A stretch of 36,399 bases of DNA from Oceanospirillum multiglobuliferum (lineage in GTDB: Bacteria; Pseudomonadota; Gammaproteobacteria; Pseudomonadales; Halomonadaceae), in the NCBI RefSeq assembly GCF_900167095.1, contig NZ_FUXG01000028.1, forward strand, positions 1 to 36,399, read 5' to 3'. Below are positions 21,887 to 31,558 of this stretch, piece after piece. Both the position numbers and the translations under genes were made by a program. Position 1 is the stretch's first letter. Every line of letters starts with the position of its first letter. The notes beneath the pieces are model-generated. The model saw only the letters and a list, made by a program, of their open reading frames with translations. It ran no database searches and was not told where the DNA came from.

Positions 21887-22987
21887 ATGTGGAGCTATAT
21901 CGCCAGACGTTTACTGCTGATGATTCCAACGCTGTTTGGCATCATGTTACTTAACTTTGTCATCATACAGGCTGCCCCTGGCGGGCCTGTTGAGCAAGTA
22001 CTGGCGCAACTTGATGGTATAGACAGTCAAGCCAGTACCCGTATGGGTAGTGGACAGCAATCAGAACTACAAAGCTCAGCAAGTAGCAGTGGTAATAGCG
22101 GTAGCTCCGACTACAGAGGCGCCCAAGGGATAGACCCCGAATTGATCAAAGAGATTGAACGTCAGTTTGGCTTTGATAAACCCTCCCCTGAACGCTTCTG
22201 GTTAATGATTACGCAATATCTGCAATTTGATTTTGGTGAGAGCTTTTTTCGTGACCGAGAGGTGATTGATTTAATTATCGAAAAAATGCCCGTATCTATC
22301 AGCTTGGGGCTTTGGACAACCTTGTTGGTTTATCTTATCTCCATCCCTTTAGGTATCAAAAAAGCCACTGCTCATGGCTCTAGTTTTGATCTCTGGAGTT
22401 CAACGCTGATTATTGTGGGTTATGCCATTCCCGGCTTCCTGTTTGCCATCATGTTAATCGTGTTTTTTGCAGGGGGCAGTTATTGGGATTGGTTTCCTTT
22501 ACGAGGCCTAACCTCTGAAAACTTTGATCAAATGACTTGGTTGGAAAAAATCGGCGACTACTTTTGGCATATCACCCTACCTGTACTGGCGTCTGTTATC
22601 TCTAGTTTTGCTACTTTAACCATGCTGACCAAAAATAGTTTTCTGGATGAGATTAACAAACAATACGTGATGACAGCGCGCGCCAAGGGTGCCTCAGAGC
22701 ACCGTGTGTTGTACGGCCATGTTTTTCGTAATGCGATGCTGTTGATTATTGCCGGTATGCCATCCGCTCTGATTGGTATCTTCTTCACAGGTTCGCTACT
22801 AATCGAGGTGATTTTTTCCCTTGATGGCTTAGGTTTGCTGGGCTTTGAAGCGGTGATGCAGCGGGATTACCCTGTTATTTTTGGCACTTTGTTTATTTTC
22901 ACTTTGATTGGTTTGCTGCTTAAGTTAGTCAGCGACTTAACCTATATCTTTGTTGACCCCAGAATCAGCTTTGAAGGGCAACGTTAA
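21887..22987 (+). CDS. yejB: Peptide ABC transporter permease YejB
   Basis: This encodes 366 residues, closely resembling YejB throughout. The N-terminal helix ([20 protein letters not shown]) is followed by a Ser/Gly-rich periplasmic insert (about 48-82) and [20 protein letters not shown], as in the family. The EAA-type loop that contacts the ATPase is [20 protein letters not shown]. Six membrane segments are expected. It starts 4 bp after yejA and pairs with YejE. Confidence 0.96.
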   Translation: MWSYIARRLLLMIPTLFGIMLLNFVIIQAAPGGPVEQVLAQLDGIDSQASTRMGSGQQSELQSSASSSGNSGSSDYRGAQGIDPELIKEIERQFGFDKPSPERFWLMITQYLQFDFGESFFRDREVIDLIIEKMPVSISLGLWTTLLVYLISIPLGIKKATAHGSSFDLWSSTLIIVGYAIPGFLFAIMLIVFFAGGSYWDWFPLRGLTSENFDQMTWLEKIGDYFWHITLPVLASVISSFATLTMLTKNSFLDEINKQYVMTARAKGASEHRVLYGHVFRNAMLLIIAGMPSALIGIFFTGSLLIEVIFSLDGLGLLGFEAVMQRDYPVIFGTLFIFTLIGLLLKLVSDLTYIFVDPRISFEGQR

Positions 22988-22989
22988 TT

Positions 22990-24072
22990 ATGGCGATTCT
23001 TTCTGGTCTATTCTCTCAAGCCTCACCACTTTCTAAAATCTCACCGATTACCCGTCGGCGTTGGCAAAGCTTTTGCGCCAACCGCCGAGGTTTTTATGCA
23101 CTGATTTTATTCAGCGTATTATTTGGCATCAGCCTAGTAGCCGAGCTTGTCGCCAATGACAAACCCTTGCTGGTGCAGTATCAAGGGCAGCTCTATACAC
23201 CATTTTTAACGGCTTATCCTGAAACCACTTTTGGTGGCGATTTTGCCACTGAAGCCGACTATACCGACCCTTATTTGCAAGAGCTGATTAACAGCAACGG
23301 CTGGATTGTTTGGCCCTTGGTGCGCTTCAGTTATGACACGATTAACTACAGCTTGGATCAACCTGCGCCTAGCCCGCCAACCGCTGATAACTGGCTAGGC
23401 ACTGATGATCAAGGGCGAGATGTGTTTGCACGGGTATTATATGGCTTTCGTATCTCCACCCTTTTTGCTATCAGCTTGACCTTAGGCAGCACAGTTGTCG
23501 GTGTCTTTGTTGGTGCGGTACAGGGCTACTTTGGCGGTAAAATTGACCTGCTTGGACAGCGCTTTATTGAGATTTGGTCGGGGCTTCCCGTATTGTTTGT
23601 TTTGATCATATTGTCTAGCGTGATTGAACCAGGGTTCTGGTGGTTGCTCGGCATTATGTTGCTGTTCAGCTGGATGGCCTTGGTTGATGTGGTTCGGGCG
23701 GAGTTTTTACGTTGCCGTAATCTTGAATATGTCACGGCAGCCAAAGCACTTGGCGTACCTCAGCGTTTGATCATGTGGCGACATATGATACCCAACGCAA
23801 TGGTGGCCACTATGACCTTTATGCCTTTTATTTTTACAGGTGGTGTGTCTACGTTAACAGCGTTAGATTTTTTAGGCTTTGGTCTGCCACCGGGTTCGCC
23901 CTCTTTGGGTGAGTTGGTGGCACAAGGTAAAGCCAACTTACACGCCCCTTGGTTAGGCTTAACTGCTTTTATGGTGTTGTCGGTGATGCTGACACTTTTG
24001 GTTTTTATCGGTGAGGCGGTACGAGATGCCTTTGACCCAAGACACCAGTTCAGTTCGGAGCCTAGACCATGA
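22990..24072 (+). CDS. yejE: Peptide ABC transporter permease YejE
   Basis: This encodes 360 residues. After the first helix there is a long periplasmic segment with DKPLLVQYQGQLYTPFL and FGGDFATEADYTDP, characteristic of YejE, then LGTDDQGRDVFARVLYGFRI, typical of this permease class. The cytoplasmic EAA loop is AAKALGVPQRLIMWRHMIPN. It begins 2 bp after yejB and overlaps yejF by 4 bases, consistent with coupled translation of subunits. Confidence 0.96.
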   Translation: MAILSGLFSQASPLSKISPITRRRWQSFCANRRGFYALILFSVLFGISLVAELVANDKPLLVQYQGQLYTPFLTAYPETTFGGDFATEADYTDPYLQELINSNGWIVWPLVRFSYDTINYSLDQPAPSPPTADNWLGTDDQGRDVFARVLYGFRISTLFAISLTLGSTVVGVFVGAVQGYFGGKIDLLGQRFIEIWSGLPVLFVLIILSSVIEPGFWWLLGIMLLFSWMALVDVVRAEFLRCRNLEYVTAAKALGVPQRLIMWRHMIPNAMVATMTFMPFIFTGGVSTLTALDFLGFGLPPGSPSLGELVAQGKANLHAPWLGLTAFMVLSVMLTLLVFIGEAVRDAFDPRHQFSSEPRP

Positions 24073-25574
24073 ATTCAACACCGCCATTATTACAAGTTTC
24101 TGATCTGACAATCGGTTTTGGTGCAAACACGCCAGTTGTCAATCACGTCAGCTTTGAACTACACCAAGGGCAAACGCTGGCTTTGGTGGGTGAAAGTGGC
24201 TCGGGCAAAACGCTAACAGGGTTAGCGATACCTCACTTACTACCGTCAGGGGCTGCTATTCAATCAGGATCAATACGCTTTAAAGATCAAGAGCTAATAG
24301 GCTTGTCCCCAAAAGCCTACCAAGCCTTGCGCGGCCAACAGATTAGTGTGATTTTTCAAGAGCCCATGACCGCGCTGAACCCTCTGCAAAGCATTGGAAA
24401 ACAGATTGCTGAAATTATTGAGCTGCATCGGCCTTTAAGTAAAAAAGCGGTAGCACAAGAAGTGATCACTCGCTTAACCGAAGTGGGCATTGATAATGCT
24501 GAACAGCGTTTACAAGATCTGCCTCATCAGCTTTCTGGCGGTCAACGTCAGCGAGTGATGATTGCGATGGCCATTGCCAATCAGCCTGACCTATTGATCG
24601 CCGATGAACCGACGACAGCCCTTGATGCTCAAATCCAAGGCCAAATTTTAGAGCTGATTAGCCAGTTACAGCAAAAATACCAATTGGCCGTATTGTTGAT
24701 TACCCACGATCTGAACATTGTACGCCAGTACGCTGATCAGGTGTGTGTGATGAAACAAGGGCATTTAGTTGAAACCGCTTGCACTGAAGATCTGTTTGCA
24801 CACCCCAAAGACTCTTATACGCAAGCGCTTATTCACTCTGCGCCCGAGGGCGAACCTGTTCCCCTGCCGGAAAATAGCCAGCCCTTACTACAAGTACAAA
24901 ATTTAGACGTTTGGTATCCTATTAAGCGCGGCTTTTTTAAACGCACTCAAGGTTATCTAAAAGCCATCACCAATATGAACTTCCAACTGAAAGCGGGAGA
25001 ATGTATTGGTCTTTTGGGGGCAAGCGGCTCTGGTAAAACCTCCCTAGGTATGGCGATTCTAAAGCTGATACAGAGTAAAGGCAGTATTATTTTTGACGGG
25101 CAGGATCTTAACCAGCTGTCTAGTGAAAACCTGCGCCAACAACGCAAACATCTACAGGTGGTGTTACAAGACCCCTTTGGCAGTTTAAGCCCACGTATGA
25201 CCGTGGGCGACATTATTGTGGAAGGCTTGCGAGTGCATGAACCTCAACTGTCGGAACAAGATATTGAGGCTCAGCTGAATCAAGTGATGCAAGAGGTTGA
25301 GCTAAGTGTCGACAGTCGTTTCCGTTATCCCCACGAGTTTTCGGGTGGGCAAAGACAGCGTATCTCAATTGCACGGGCGTTAATTTTAAAACCCAAACTG
25401 ATTATTTTGGATGAGCCGACCTCCGCTCTAGATAAAACCATTCAAAAACAAGTTGTCGCCTTGTTAAAAAATTTGCAACTAAAACACGCTATCAGCTATC
25501 TATTGATTACCCATGACCCAAGCATTGCACAAGCGATGTGCCATCAAGTGATTGACCTTAACCAACAGCCTTAA
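24069..25574 (+). CDS. yejF: Peptide ABC transporter ATP-binding protein YejF (two fused ATPase domains)
   Basis: This encodes 501 residues with two complete nucleotide-binding domains. The first has Walker A GESGSGKT near residue 41, signature LSGGQRQR and Walker B LLIADEPTTALD. The second has GASGSGKT near residue 319, FSGGQRQR and LIILDEPTSALD. The fused arrangement is the normal form for YejF. It supplies ATP hydrolysis for import through YejBE. The start overlaps the yejE stop (ATGA). Confidence 0.96.
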   Translation: MNSTPPLLQVSDLTIGFGANTPVVNHVSFELHQGQTLALVGESGSGKTLTGLAIPHLLPSGAAIQSGSIRFKDQELIGLSPKAYQALRGQQISVIFQEPMTALNPLQSIGKQIAEIIELHRPLSKKAVAQEVITRLTEVGIDNAEQRLQDLPHQLSGGQRQRVMIAMAIANQPDLLIADEPTTALDAQIQGQILELISQLQQKYQLAVLLITHDLNIVRQYADQVCVMKQGHLVETACTEDLFAHPKDSYTQALIHSAPEGEPVPLPENSQPLLQVQNLDVWYPIKRGFFKRTQGYLKAITNMNFQLKAGECIGLLGASGSGKTSLGMAILKLIQSKGSIIFDGQDLNQLSSENLRQQRKHLQVVLQDPFGSLSPRMTVGDIIVEGLRVHEPQLSEQDIEAQLNQVMQEVELSVDSRFRYPHEFSGGQRQRISIARALILKPKLIILDEPTSALDKTIQKQVVALLKNLQLKHAISYLLITHDPSIAQAMCHQVIDLNQQP

Positions 25575-25629
25575 GTGTTTAAGCTTATGGCTCGATTTTT
25601 TAAAAAGCTACAGTGGAAAACCTAACTGA

Positions 25630-26427
25630 ATGAACCCATCAACAGAACCTCATATTTGCCCCAAGCTTCCAATCATGGTTGCAGCTGTGCTCTTCTTGTT
25701 CTCAGCACTCACCCTTGTGCCACAAGTTAACATGCCAGCGTTTCTGTTTTTAAATAGCACGTTCAGCCTGCTGCCCGATGCATTTTGGGCACACATCACC
25801 AACCTAGGTGATACCCTGCAAGCGATCGCACTGTTCAGTATTATCATGTACAAACGCCCAGACTTCGTGATCTCCACGCTGCTTTGGGGGTTGGTCTGTG
25901 CGCTGATTATTCAAGGATTCAAGCATGGTCTTGATTTACCACGCCCCAATGTCGCGTTAGATCACAGTTTATTTCACCTGATTGGTGAAGGGCGCGATTC
26001 TCCTTCAATGCCGTCAGGCCATACGGCAACAGGTATGTTTTTTGTGGCTCTCTTGGCCACAACCAGCCAAAGCACTAAAGCCTTTTTGGCATGGGTTGGG
26101 CTAGGTGTTTTAGTCGGTTTATCACGCGTTGCCATTGGTGTACATTGGCCCGCTGACGTTGCAGTAGGGGCTTTTGTAGGCTGGATTACAGGCTTTTATG
26201 GTCAGCAACTGACACAGAAATGGTTTGGTGATTACAGACAATATAAGACTCTGACCAAAGCTTTGGTATTTTTGCCCTTTATCTGCATTCCATACCTATT
26301 ATGGGGCTATGAACTGAGTTACTCAGATCTGTTTTTTGTGGCCGAAAGTAAAGGCTTATTCCTAGCGATATCTGTTTTGGGCACTTTAATCTACTTACGT
26401 AATTTGCTACCGCAAAAAACCAACTAA
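25630..26427 (+). CDS. PAP2-family membrane phosphatase
   Basis: This encodes 265 residues with several membrane helices. All three PAP2 phosphatase motifs are present: KHGLDLPRP (motif 1), MPSGHTATG (motif 2) and SRVAIGVHWPADV (motif 3, catalytic His). Such enzymes remove phosphate from membrane lipids such as undecaprenyl diphosphate, phosphatidylglycerophosphate or lipid A; which one cannot be told from sequence. An extra C-terminal hydrophobic region (about 210-255) follows the catalytic domain. It lies 55 bp past yejF and could be read with it. Confidence 0.88.
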   Translation: MNPSTEPHICPKLPIMVAAVLFLFSALTLVPQVNMPAFLFLNSTFSLLPDAFWAHITNLGDTLQAIALFSIIMYKRPDFVISTLLWGLVCALIIQGFKHGLDLPRPNVALDHSLFHLIGEGRDSPSMPSGHTATGMFFVALLATTSQSTKAFLAWVGLGVLVGLSRVAIGVHWPADVAVGAFVGWITGFYGQQLTQKWFGDYRQYKTLTKALVFLPFICIPYLLWGYELSYSDLFFVAESKGLFLAISVLGTLIYLRNLLPQKTN

Positions 26428-26475
26428 AGATTAGATCTATTCCAATAATGGCAGTCTGATTCTTCGAAGCTGTTT

Positions 26476-26498
26476 AGCCCACTGGTCAACAGTGGGCT
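26476..26498. terminator. Hairpin between convergent PAP2 and GST genes
   Basis: A perfect 9-bp stem (AGCCCACTG with its complement) has a 5-nt loop, and TTATCTT follows on the plus strand. It lies about 50 bp past the PAP2 stop. It may act with the next hairpin. Confidence 0.6.
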
Positions 26499-26506
26499 TA
26501 TCTTGT

Positions 26507-26535
26507 AACTACCACGCTATTGGGTAGTTTTATTC
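26507..26535 (+). terminator. Second hairpin with T-rich tail
   Basis: A 7-bp stem AACTACC/GGTAGTT with a 9-nt loop is followed by TTATTC on the plus strand. On the minus strand it lies after the GST stop, so it could serve both convergent genes. Confidence 0.5.
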
Positions 26536-26545
26536 TGCAGCTGTA

Positions 26546-27199
26546 TTACTTCTCTGTGAGAACCTCCTCTTCAGGTATCACTTCAAGCTCTACTTTTGCA
26601 GCAGCAATCCACTCTTGAATAGCAGGATGCCCCAATATTGTTTGAACATAAGCACTGGCCTGCTCACTGATAGTAGGTCCATAAGATGCAAAACGTAGTG
26701 CAACAGGAGCGTAAACTACATCTGCAATGGAAAACTGACCAAAAAGCCAAGGGCCTTGTTCACTGTATCTAGTACGCAGGTCTGTCCATATTTGGTTAAT
26801 ACGCTGAATATCGGCTAGAGCCTTATCTGAAGCATTAACCTCACCTTTAGCACGGCAGTTCATCGGCATCTCGTGGCGTAAATCCACAAAACCCGAATGC
26901 ATTTCACAGCTAATGGCTCTAGCTAAACTACGCTCAGCAATATCACTAGGCCAGCCCGCTCCCTTCAAATAAGCCTCGTTAATATATTCACAAATAGCCA
27001 AAGAGTCCCAAACCCGTATATCACCATCAATTAGAACAGGGACTTTTTTGGTATCGGTATAACGCCCTATCTCTTGGGCAAAAGTGTCTGTAAATAATGG
27101 CAGCCTGATCTCATCAAATGCTAAATCAAACCCTTTTAGCATTAACCAACCACGAAGAGACCAAGAGGAGTAATTTTTGTTGCCAATAATAAGCTGCAT
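26546..27199 (-). CDS. Glutathione S-transferase family protein
   Basis: This encodes 217 residues. The N-terminal thioredoxin-like domain begins LIIGNKNYSSWSLRGWLML, with Ser residues at the expected catalytic place, and has the cis-Pro loop KKVPVLIDGD and the glutathione-contact motif WDSLAICEYI. The C-terminal helical domain contains the N-capping region WLFGQFSIADVVYAPVALRF. It resembles the bacterial YfcF/maleylacetoacetate-isomerase-like GSTs. The substrate is unknown. It is transcribed away from the LysR gene at 27321, which may control it. Confidence 0.9.
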   Translation of the reverse strand: MQLIIGNKNYSSWSLRGWLMLKGFDLAFDEIRLPLFTDTFAQEIGRYTDTKKVPVLIDGDIRVWDSLAICEYINEAYLKGAGWPSDIAERSLARAISCEMHSGFVDLRHEMPMNCRAKGEVNASDKALADIQRINQIWTDLRTRYSEQGPWLFGQFSIADVVYAPVALRFASYGPTISEQASAYVQTILGHPAIQEWIAAAKVELEVIPEEEVLTEK

Positions 27200-27235
27200 A
27201 ATAAGCGTCCTTGAGAGTAAGTCACCTTATCATTG

Positions 27236-27245
27236 TGAAATTTCA
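27236..27245. promoter_or_regulatory. Palindrome in the GST/LysR divergent region
   Basis: The 10-bp palindrome TGAAATTTCA lies within a slightly longer imperfect one, centrally placed between the divergent starts. LysR regulators often bind such sites between themselves and a divergent target. This is only a candidate operator. Confidence 0.3.
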
Positions 27246-27320
27246 AGCTGATGCTGACTAGCGAATAATTTATATAGCACCTATCATAAAAACGAATAGA
27301 TTAACCAGAGGGCTTGTATT

Positions 27321-28175
27321 TTGGACATAGAGTCACTACGTAGTTTTATCGCATTTGTTGATACAGGCAGCTTTACCCGCGCAGCAAAGCAGACATTCCG
27401 GACTCAAAGTGCGATTAGTATGCAGATGAAAAAGCTGGAAGAAGAGACGGGACAAACACTATTTCAGAAAAAAGGGCGATACCTTACCTTAACAGAGCAA
27501 GGCCGTTTATTAGTCAGTTACGCTCGGCGTATTATCGCCCTACATGATGATGCGCTCGGTGAGCTAATAAGCCATCAATCCCATGGCCCTATTCGAATTG
27601 GCTGCCCAGATGATTATGCGCAATCTGTACTGCCTGACTTTTTATCACTGTTACTTGCCGCATTGCCTAATGTGAGTACCCGTATCGAGTGTAATTGCAG
27701 CACTCAACTTAGGATGATGTTAGATAACGGTGAGCTTGACCTTGCCATTTTAACCCGCGCACCTGAGAAGGAAGAGGGCTATTTACTGAAGCATGACCGA
27801 GGCGTTTGGATACATGGTGGCTTTCCTGAGTTACTGGATGCAGAGGCACTGCCTTTAGTGATCTACGAGGCTGACTGTAAATTTCACAGCACTGCAATTG
27901 ATGGACTAGAAAAAATCGCTCGCCGCTATCAGTTGGTTTGCGCAACCTCCAGCGCAACTGTGATTAAGAGCCTTGTACAAAGAGGCTTGGGGGTCAGTGC
28001 TATGGCTAGTTCTAGTGTATCTGCTGAGTTGCAGGTGTTTGACTCAAGGGCACAACTGCCTGATTTGCCTGCGGTTGATATTGTATTGGCAGTCGCTCCT
28101 GTACCACACTACTTGTTGGGCACTGGCCTTGCAGCTGAGCTTTGCGCGCAGTATCGCGAAGCAAACAGTCGTTAA
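27321..28175 (+). CDS. LysR-family transcriptional regulator
   Basis: This encodes 284 residues. The N-terminal winged helix-turn-helix is clear (FIAFVDTGSFTRAAKQTFRT then QSAISMQMKKLEEETG), followed by LFQKKGRYLTLTEQGRLLV and an effector-binding domain from about residue 90 (PIRIGCPDDYAQSVLP). The start is TTG, supported by AGAGGG 8 bases upstream. Its effector is unknown. It is divergent from the GST gene and 59 bp ahead of the TauE-type permease, either of which could be its target. Confidence 0.93.
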   Translation: MDIESLRSFIAFVDTGSFTRAAKQTFRTQSAISMQMKKLEEETGQTLFQKKGRYLTLTEQGRLLVSYARRIIALHDDALGELISHQSHGPIRIGCPDDYAQSVLPDFLSLLLAALPNVSTRIECNCSTQLRMMLDNGELDLAILTRAPEKEEGYLLKHDRGVWIHGGFPELLDAEALPLVIYEADCKFHSTAIDGLEKIARRYQLVCATSSATVIKSLVQRGLGVSAMASSSVSAELQVFDSRAQLPDLPAVDIVLAVAPVPHYLLGTGLAAELCAQYREANSR

Positions 28176-28234
28176 GTCGCATACAATGTGTGCCTGCTGA
28201 TGGCAATGGGCGGTCAGCTTTGTTTGGTTGCGTT

Positions 28235-29020
28235 ATGGACAGTCTACTCCCTCTATTTGAGAACCTCAGTTTACAGCATCTACTCATTCTTATGGTTGTT
28301 GCTTTTATTGCAGGCTTTATTGATGCGATTGCAGGAGGAGGGGGCTTAATTACCATTCCTGCACTGTTAACGGTTGGTATAGCGCCACACCTCAGCTTAG
28401 GCACTAATAAGCTTGCCGCCAGTTTCGGCTCTCTAACCGCAACTATTACTTTTTACCGCCAAGGTTTATTTGAGCCTAAACAATGGCAATCTGCGGCACT
28501 AGGCACCTTAATTGGCGCTATAGCAGGCACATTGATCGCTCATATTTTAGAAGCGTCGTTTATTGCTAAAGCTCTACCGCTCATGATTATTAGCACGGCT
28601 ATTTATACCTTGTTAGTACGCCCCAGCTCTCAACATGATCACGATAAAGCGCCGAAAAAATCTGCATTTTTTCAGCTGAGTCATGGCATCGTATTAGGTG
28701 GCTATGATGGAGTGGCCGGGCCTGGCACAGGAGCATTTTGGACCGCAAGTGCCTTGCATTTCTATCGTCTAAAAATGCTGAATGTTCTAGGGTTGGCACG
28801 CACAATGAACTTTATCAGCAATGCCGCTTCGCTGACCACCTTTGCATTACTGGGTCACGTGGCTTGGTTGCTGGGTATTGCTATGGGATCAACCTTGATG
28901 CTAGGGGCTTGGTGTGGTGCCCATTCTGCTATCAGAATGGGAAATGAATGGGTACGTCGTGTTTTTGTTGCACTGGTTATTGTGATTAGTCTTCGTTTAG
29001 CTTGGCAGCACTGGGTATAA
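28235..29020 (+). CDS. TauE/SafE (TSUP)-family membrane permease
   Basis: This encodes about 261 residues from the ATG at 28235; the frame is open further upstream, but that part overlaps lysR and is not membrane-like. The family signature AFIAGFIDAIAGGGGLITIP opens the first half, and the repeat in the second half contains GGYDGVAGPGTGAFW, as in TSUP permeases such as YfcA. About seven to eight membrane helices are expected. Members export or import sulfite, sulfoacetate or related organic anions, but the substrate here is unknown. It may be co-transcribed with the LysR gene. Confidence 0.9.
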   Translation: MDSLLPLFENLSLQHLLILMVVAFIAGFIDAIAGGGGLITIPALLTVGIAPHLSLGTNKLAASFGSLTATITFYRQGLFEPKQWQSAALGTLIGAIAGTLIAHILEASFIAKALPLMIISTAIYTLLVRPSSQHDHDKAPKKSAFFQLSHGIVLGGYDGVAGPGTGAFWTASALHFYRLKMLNVLGLARTMNFISNAASLTTFALLGHVAWLLGIAMGSTLMLGAWCGAHSAIRMGNEWVRRVFVALVIVISLRLAWQHWV

Positions 29021-29050
29021 AGCTGTTCTGTGTCTTGCAGATGAGTGTAT

Positions 29051-29067
29051 AGGGGGCAGTGCCCCCT
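29051..29067. terminator. Hairpin between convergent permease and chemoreceptor genes
   Basis: A perfect 7-bp GC-rich stem (AGGGGGC/GCCCCCT) with a 3-nt loop lies 30 bp past the permease stop and 32 bp past the receptor stop on the other strand. A CTTTT run lies 4 bases beyond it on the plus strand. Confidence 0.65.
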
Positions 29068-29098
29068 AAAACTTTTAATATCAGCGCTAAACCTCAAT

Positions 29099-30736
29099 TT
29101 AAACCTTAAATGAGCCTACTTTTGTTCTTAGGCCTTCTGCCAACTCTGCCAGTTCATGACTGGCCGTTGCAGTTTGCTGCGTCCAAGCATTACCTTGACC
29201 CGCCAAATCAACCATATTGCTGATATTACTACTAACCTCATTGGCCGCAACAGTTTGTTGTTCTGCGGCACTTGCAATCTGTAAGTTCATACTGTGAATT
29301 TGATTGACGGCATCGCGAATGACGCTCAATGCGGTACTAGCTTCATTGGTAATCGAGACTGTTTGGTCTGCTTGTTTAAGGCAGTGTCCCATCTCTTGTA
29401 CTGCCTGTGCAGCATTACGCTGTAAAGCGCTGATGATGGTATGAATCTCTTCTGTGCTTTGATGTGTGCGCTGTGCCAAGGTTCGTACCTCGTCTGCGAC
29501 TACCGCAAACCCTCGACCTTGCTCACCTGCTCGTGCGGCCTCAATTGCAGCATTGAGCGCCAACAAATTAGTTTGCTCTGAAACCTCACGAATCACACTA
29601 AGTACGCTGCCGATAGACTCACTGCGCTTTTCAAGGTCGTGAATCACTTGTGATGAATGCTGTACGGTTGTAACCAACTGGTTCAAACTCTTGATTGCAT
29701 CGCCCACTTTTAGACTACCCGCATTGGCCTGCTGGTCAGCATGAGACGCCGACGCTGCGGCACTTGCTGCATGATGCGCTACTTCTGTGATGGTTTGAGC
29801 TATCTCTTCTATAGCCGTTGCCATCATGTCAGTCTCGTTAGTTTGTTGCTGAATCAAACGGCTGCTGTTACTGGTGATAGTGTCTAGCTCTTCTGCCGCA
29901 CTGGCTACTTGATCTGTCGATTGCTTGGTTTCATATACAAGCCCTTGGATTTTATCAACAAACTGGTTGAAGTGACGCACCATACGACAAATTTCATCAT
30001 TACCATCCGCCTCAATGCGGCGAGTTAAGTCACCATCACCGTGGCTGATCTCATCCATGGCTTCAACGGTTCGATTGATCGGACGAATAATCGAACCTGA
30101 AATGGCAGATACCATCAACATAATGGCAAACGCAACACTAACGGCAATACCACCAAACAAACGCATACTGCGCCAAAACTGTTGATCAACGTCGTCAATA
30201 TAAATACCTGTACCAATTACCCAGCCCCAGTCTGGTTCTTTTTGGATATAGGCTATTTTTGCGACCGGTTTTGCAGAACCCGCCTTAGGCCAGTAATACT
30301 CAATCATGCCTTCGCCTAAGCTGTTGGCTTTATCGTTAATCTCTTGAAACACATAATGACCGTGTCCATCTTGAACGTTGAGTAAACTGCGCCCCTCTAG
30401 GTTTGGCGTGATAGGGTGCATAATGGCCTCACCCTTCAAGTCTTGAATCCAAAAGTAATTGTTATCGCCATAGCGCATTGATCTTACAGCCTCTAATGCA
30501 TTAACTCGTGCCTCAGCTGGTGACATCGCGCCTTTATTGACCTGAGTATGCCAATAATCCACCATAGTATGTACGCTAGTAACAAGATTACGGGCGGTGT
30601 TGATTTTTTCTTGTAACATCGCTTGCTTGATTTCGTTCATTGCCATGCCTGCTAATAGCGCCATACCTATTAAAGTCACAATTAGCATGCTGGTTAAACG
30701 CCAGCGGATAGATAGAACGCGCAGGTTAAAGTTCAT
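29099..30736 (-). CDS. Methyl-accepting chemotaxis protein with Cache sensor domain
   Basis: This encodes about 545 residues from the ATG at 30736, chosen for GGAG 9 bases upstream. The frame is open further upstream to 30784. Order: membrane helix (about 13-33), periplasmic single-Cache domain (about 35-185, with [12 protein letters not shown] and [17 protein letters not shown]), second helix (about 190-215), HAMP, then the signalling domain with hairpin tip [20 protein letters not shown]. The Cache motif resembles those that sense small organic acids. There is no C-terminal CheR-binding pentapeptide. It controls flagellar or pilus motility through CheA; no che genes are nearby. Confidence 0.95.
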   Translation of the reverse strand: MNFNLRVLSIRWRLTSMLIVTLIGMALLAGMAMNEIKQAMLQEKINTARNLVTSVHTMVDYWHTQVNKGAMSPAEARVNALEAVRSMRYGDNNYFWIQDLKGEAIMHPITPNLEGRSLLNVQDGHGHYVFQEINDKANSLGEGMIEYYWPKAGSAKPVAKIAYIQKEPDWGWVIGTGIYIDDVDQQFWRSMRLFGGIAVSVAFAIMLMVSAISGSIIRPINRTVEAMDEISHGDGDLTRRIEADGNDEICRMVRHFNQFVDKIQGLVYETKQSTDQVASAAEELDTITSNSSRLIQQQTNETDMMATAIEEIAQTITEVAHHAASAAASASHADQQANAGSLKVGDAIKSLNQLVTTVQHSSQVIHDLEKRSESIGSVLSVIREVSEQTNLLALNAAIEAARAGEQGRGFAVVADEVRTLAQRTHQSTEEIHTIISALQRNAAQAVQEMGHCLKQADQTVSITNEASTALSVIRDAVNQIHSMNLQIASAAEQQTVAANEVSSNISNMVDLAGQGNAWTQQTATASHELAELAEGLRTKVGSFKV

Positions 30737-30859
30737 TATTTTATTCTCCATACTTTCAGTATTGGTATTTCTTTCATGCTGCACTGCAATGTTTGCGAAG
30801 CTGTGACAGAGCCGTGACGTTATGCTTAAACCCTCTTGTCGATTAAAAATGTTATCTAA

Positions 30860-30876
30860 CTTAAGCCTACGTTAAG
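30860..30876 (+). promoter_or_regulatory. PmrA/QseB-type direct repeat upstream of cytochrome b561
   Basis: CTTAAG and GTTAAG are separated by 5 bp, matching the pattern (C/T)TTAA(G/T)-N5-repeat bound by PmrA/QseB-class regulators. A -10-like TATGCT lies at 30888, so the repeat covers the -35 position, as in promoters activated by such regulators. The likely binder is the OmpR-type regulator encoded at 32497. This is inferred from pattern and position. Confidence 0.5.
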
Positions 30877-30940
30877 CCTTCCTTCTTTATGCTTGGGATA
30901 TTGATTGGTTCAACCTGCTACAAAATGCGAGGGTTTTATA

Positions 30941-31513
30941 ATGTCTACTTCAGAAACCATTAAAGTTTGGGACCCGCTACTAAGGGTGTTTCATTGGTCG
31001 CTAGCGCTGTTATTTATTGTGGCGGTAGTCACTCAAGAGGATGTGGAGTGGCTACATGTTTATGCAGGTTATGGCATTAGCTTATTAGTGGTATTTCGTT
31101 TGTTTTGGGGGCTTGTGGGGGGGCGATATGCGCGTTTTTCTGAGTTTTTTTATCGGCCATCAACTGTTAAAGCTTATTTAAAAAGCCTAGGTACTCGCTC
31201 TCCTACTCACTATGTTGGCCATAACCCAGCGGGTGGATTAATGGTGATGGTGATGCTAACTGCTCTTTTACTACAGTGCTTTTTAGGGTTTTCAGTTTTG
31301 GCTATAGAAGGGGAAGGCTGGTTTGCAGGCACTTGGTTGGCCAGCTTAAACGAGGATATTGTTGAAGAGTTACACGAGATCATCGGTAACGGCCTAATAC
31401 TATTAGTTGCGGTACACTTAGCAGGCGTTGCCGTCAGTAGCTTATTACATCGAGAGAATTTAGTGCGCGCTATGATTACGGGTAAAAAATCTGCGCCTAA
31501 ATCAGCTAAGTAG
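30941..31513 (+). CDS. Cytochrome b561-family di-heme membrane protein
   Basis: This encodes about 190 residues from the ATG at 30941, with GAGGG 7 bases upstream; the frame continues upstream without a better start. Four membrane helices are visible, with His residues placed for two b-type hemes: H18 (VFHWS), H39 (EWLHVYAGYG), H145 (EELHEIIGNG) and H159 (VAVHLAGV). It should pass electrons from the quinone pool to a periplasmic partner, most likely the diheme cytochrome c encoded 45 bp downstream. Confidence 0.92.
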   Translation: MSTSETIKVWDPLLRVFHWSLALLFIVAVVTQEDVEWLHVYAGYGISLLVVFRLFWGLVGGRYARFSEFFYRPSTVKAYLKSLGTRSPTHYVGHNPAGGLMVMVMLTALLLQCFLGFSVLAIEGEGWFAGTWLASLNEDIVEELHEIIGNGLILLVAVHLAGVAVSSLLHRENLVRAMITGKKSAPKSAK

Positions 31514-31558
31514 TCATACCCTGATCTTCCATTACTTTAATCAACTAGGCTTTTTATC

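Noticed and set aside
30737-30784. Longer N-terminus for the chemoreceptor starting at 30784
   Set aside because: The extra residues are polar and lack a ribosome site, whereas 30736 has GGAG at good spacing and begins just before the first membrane helix.
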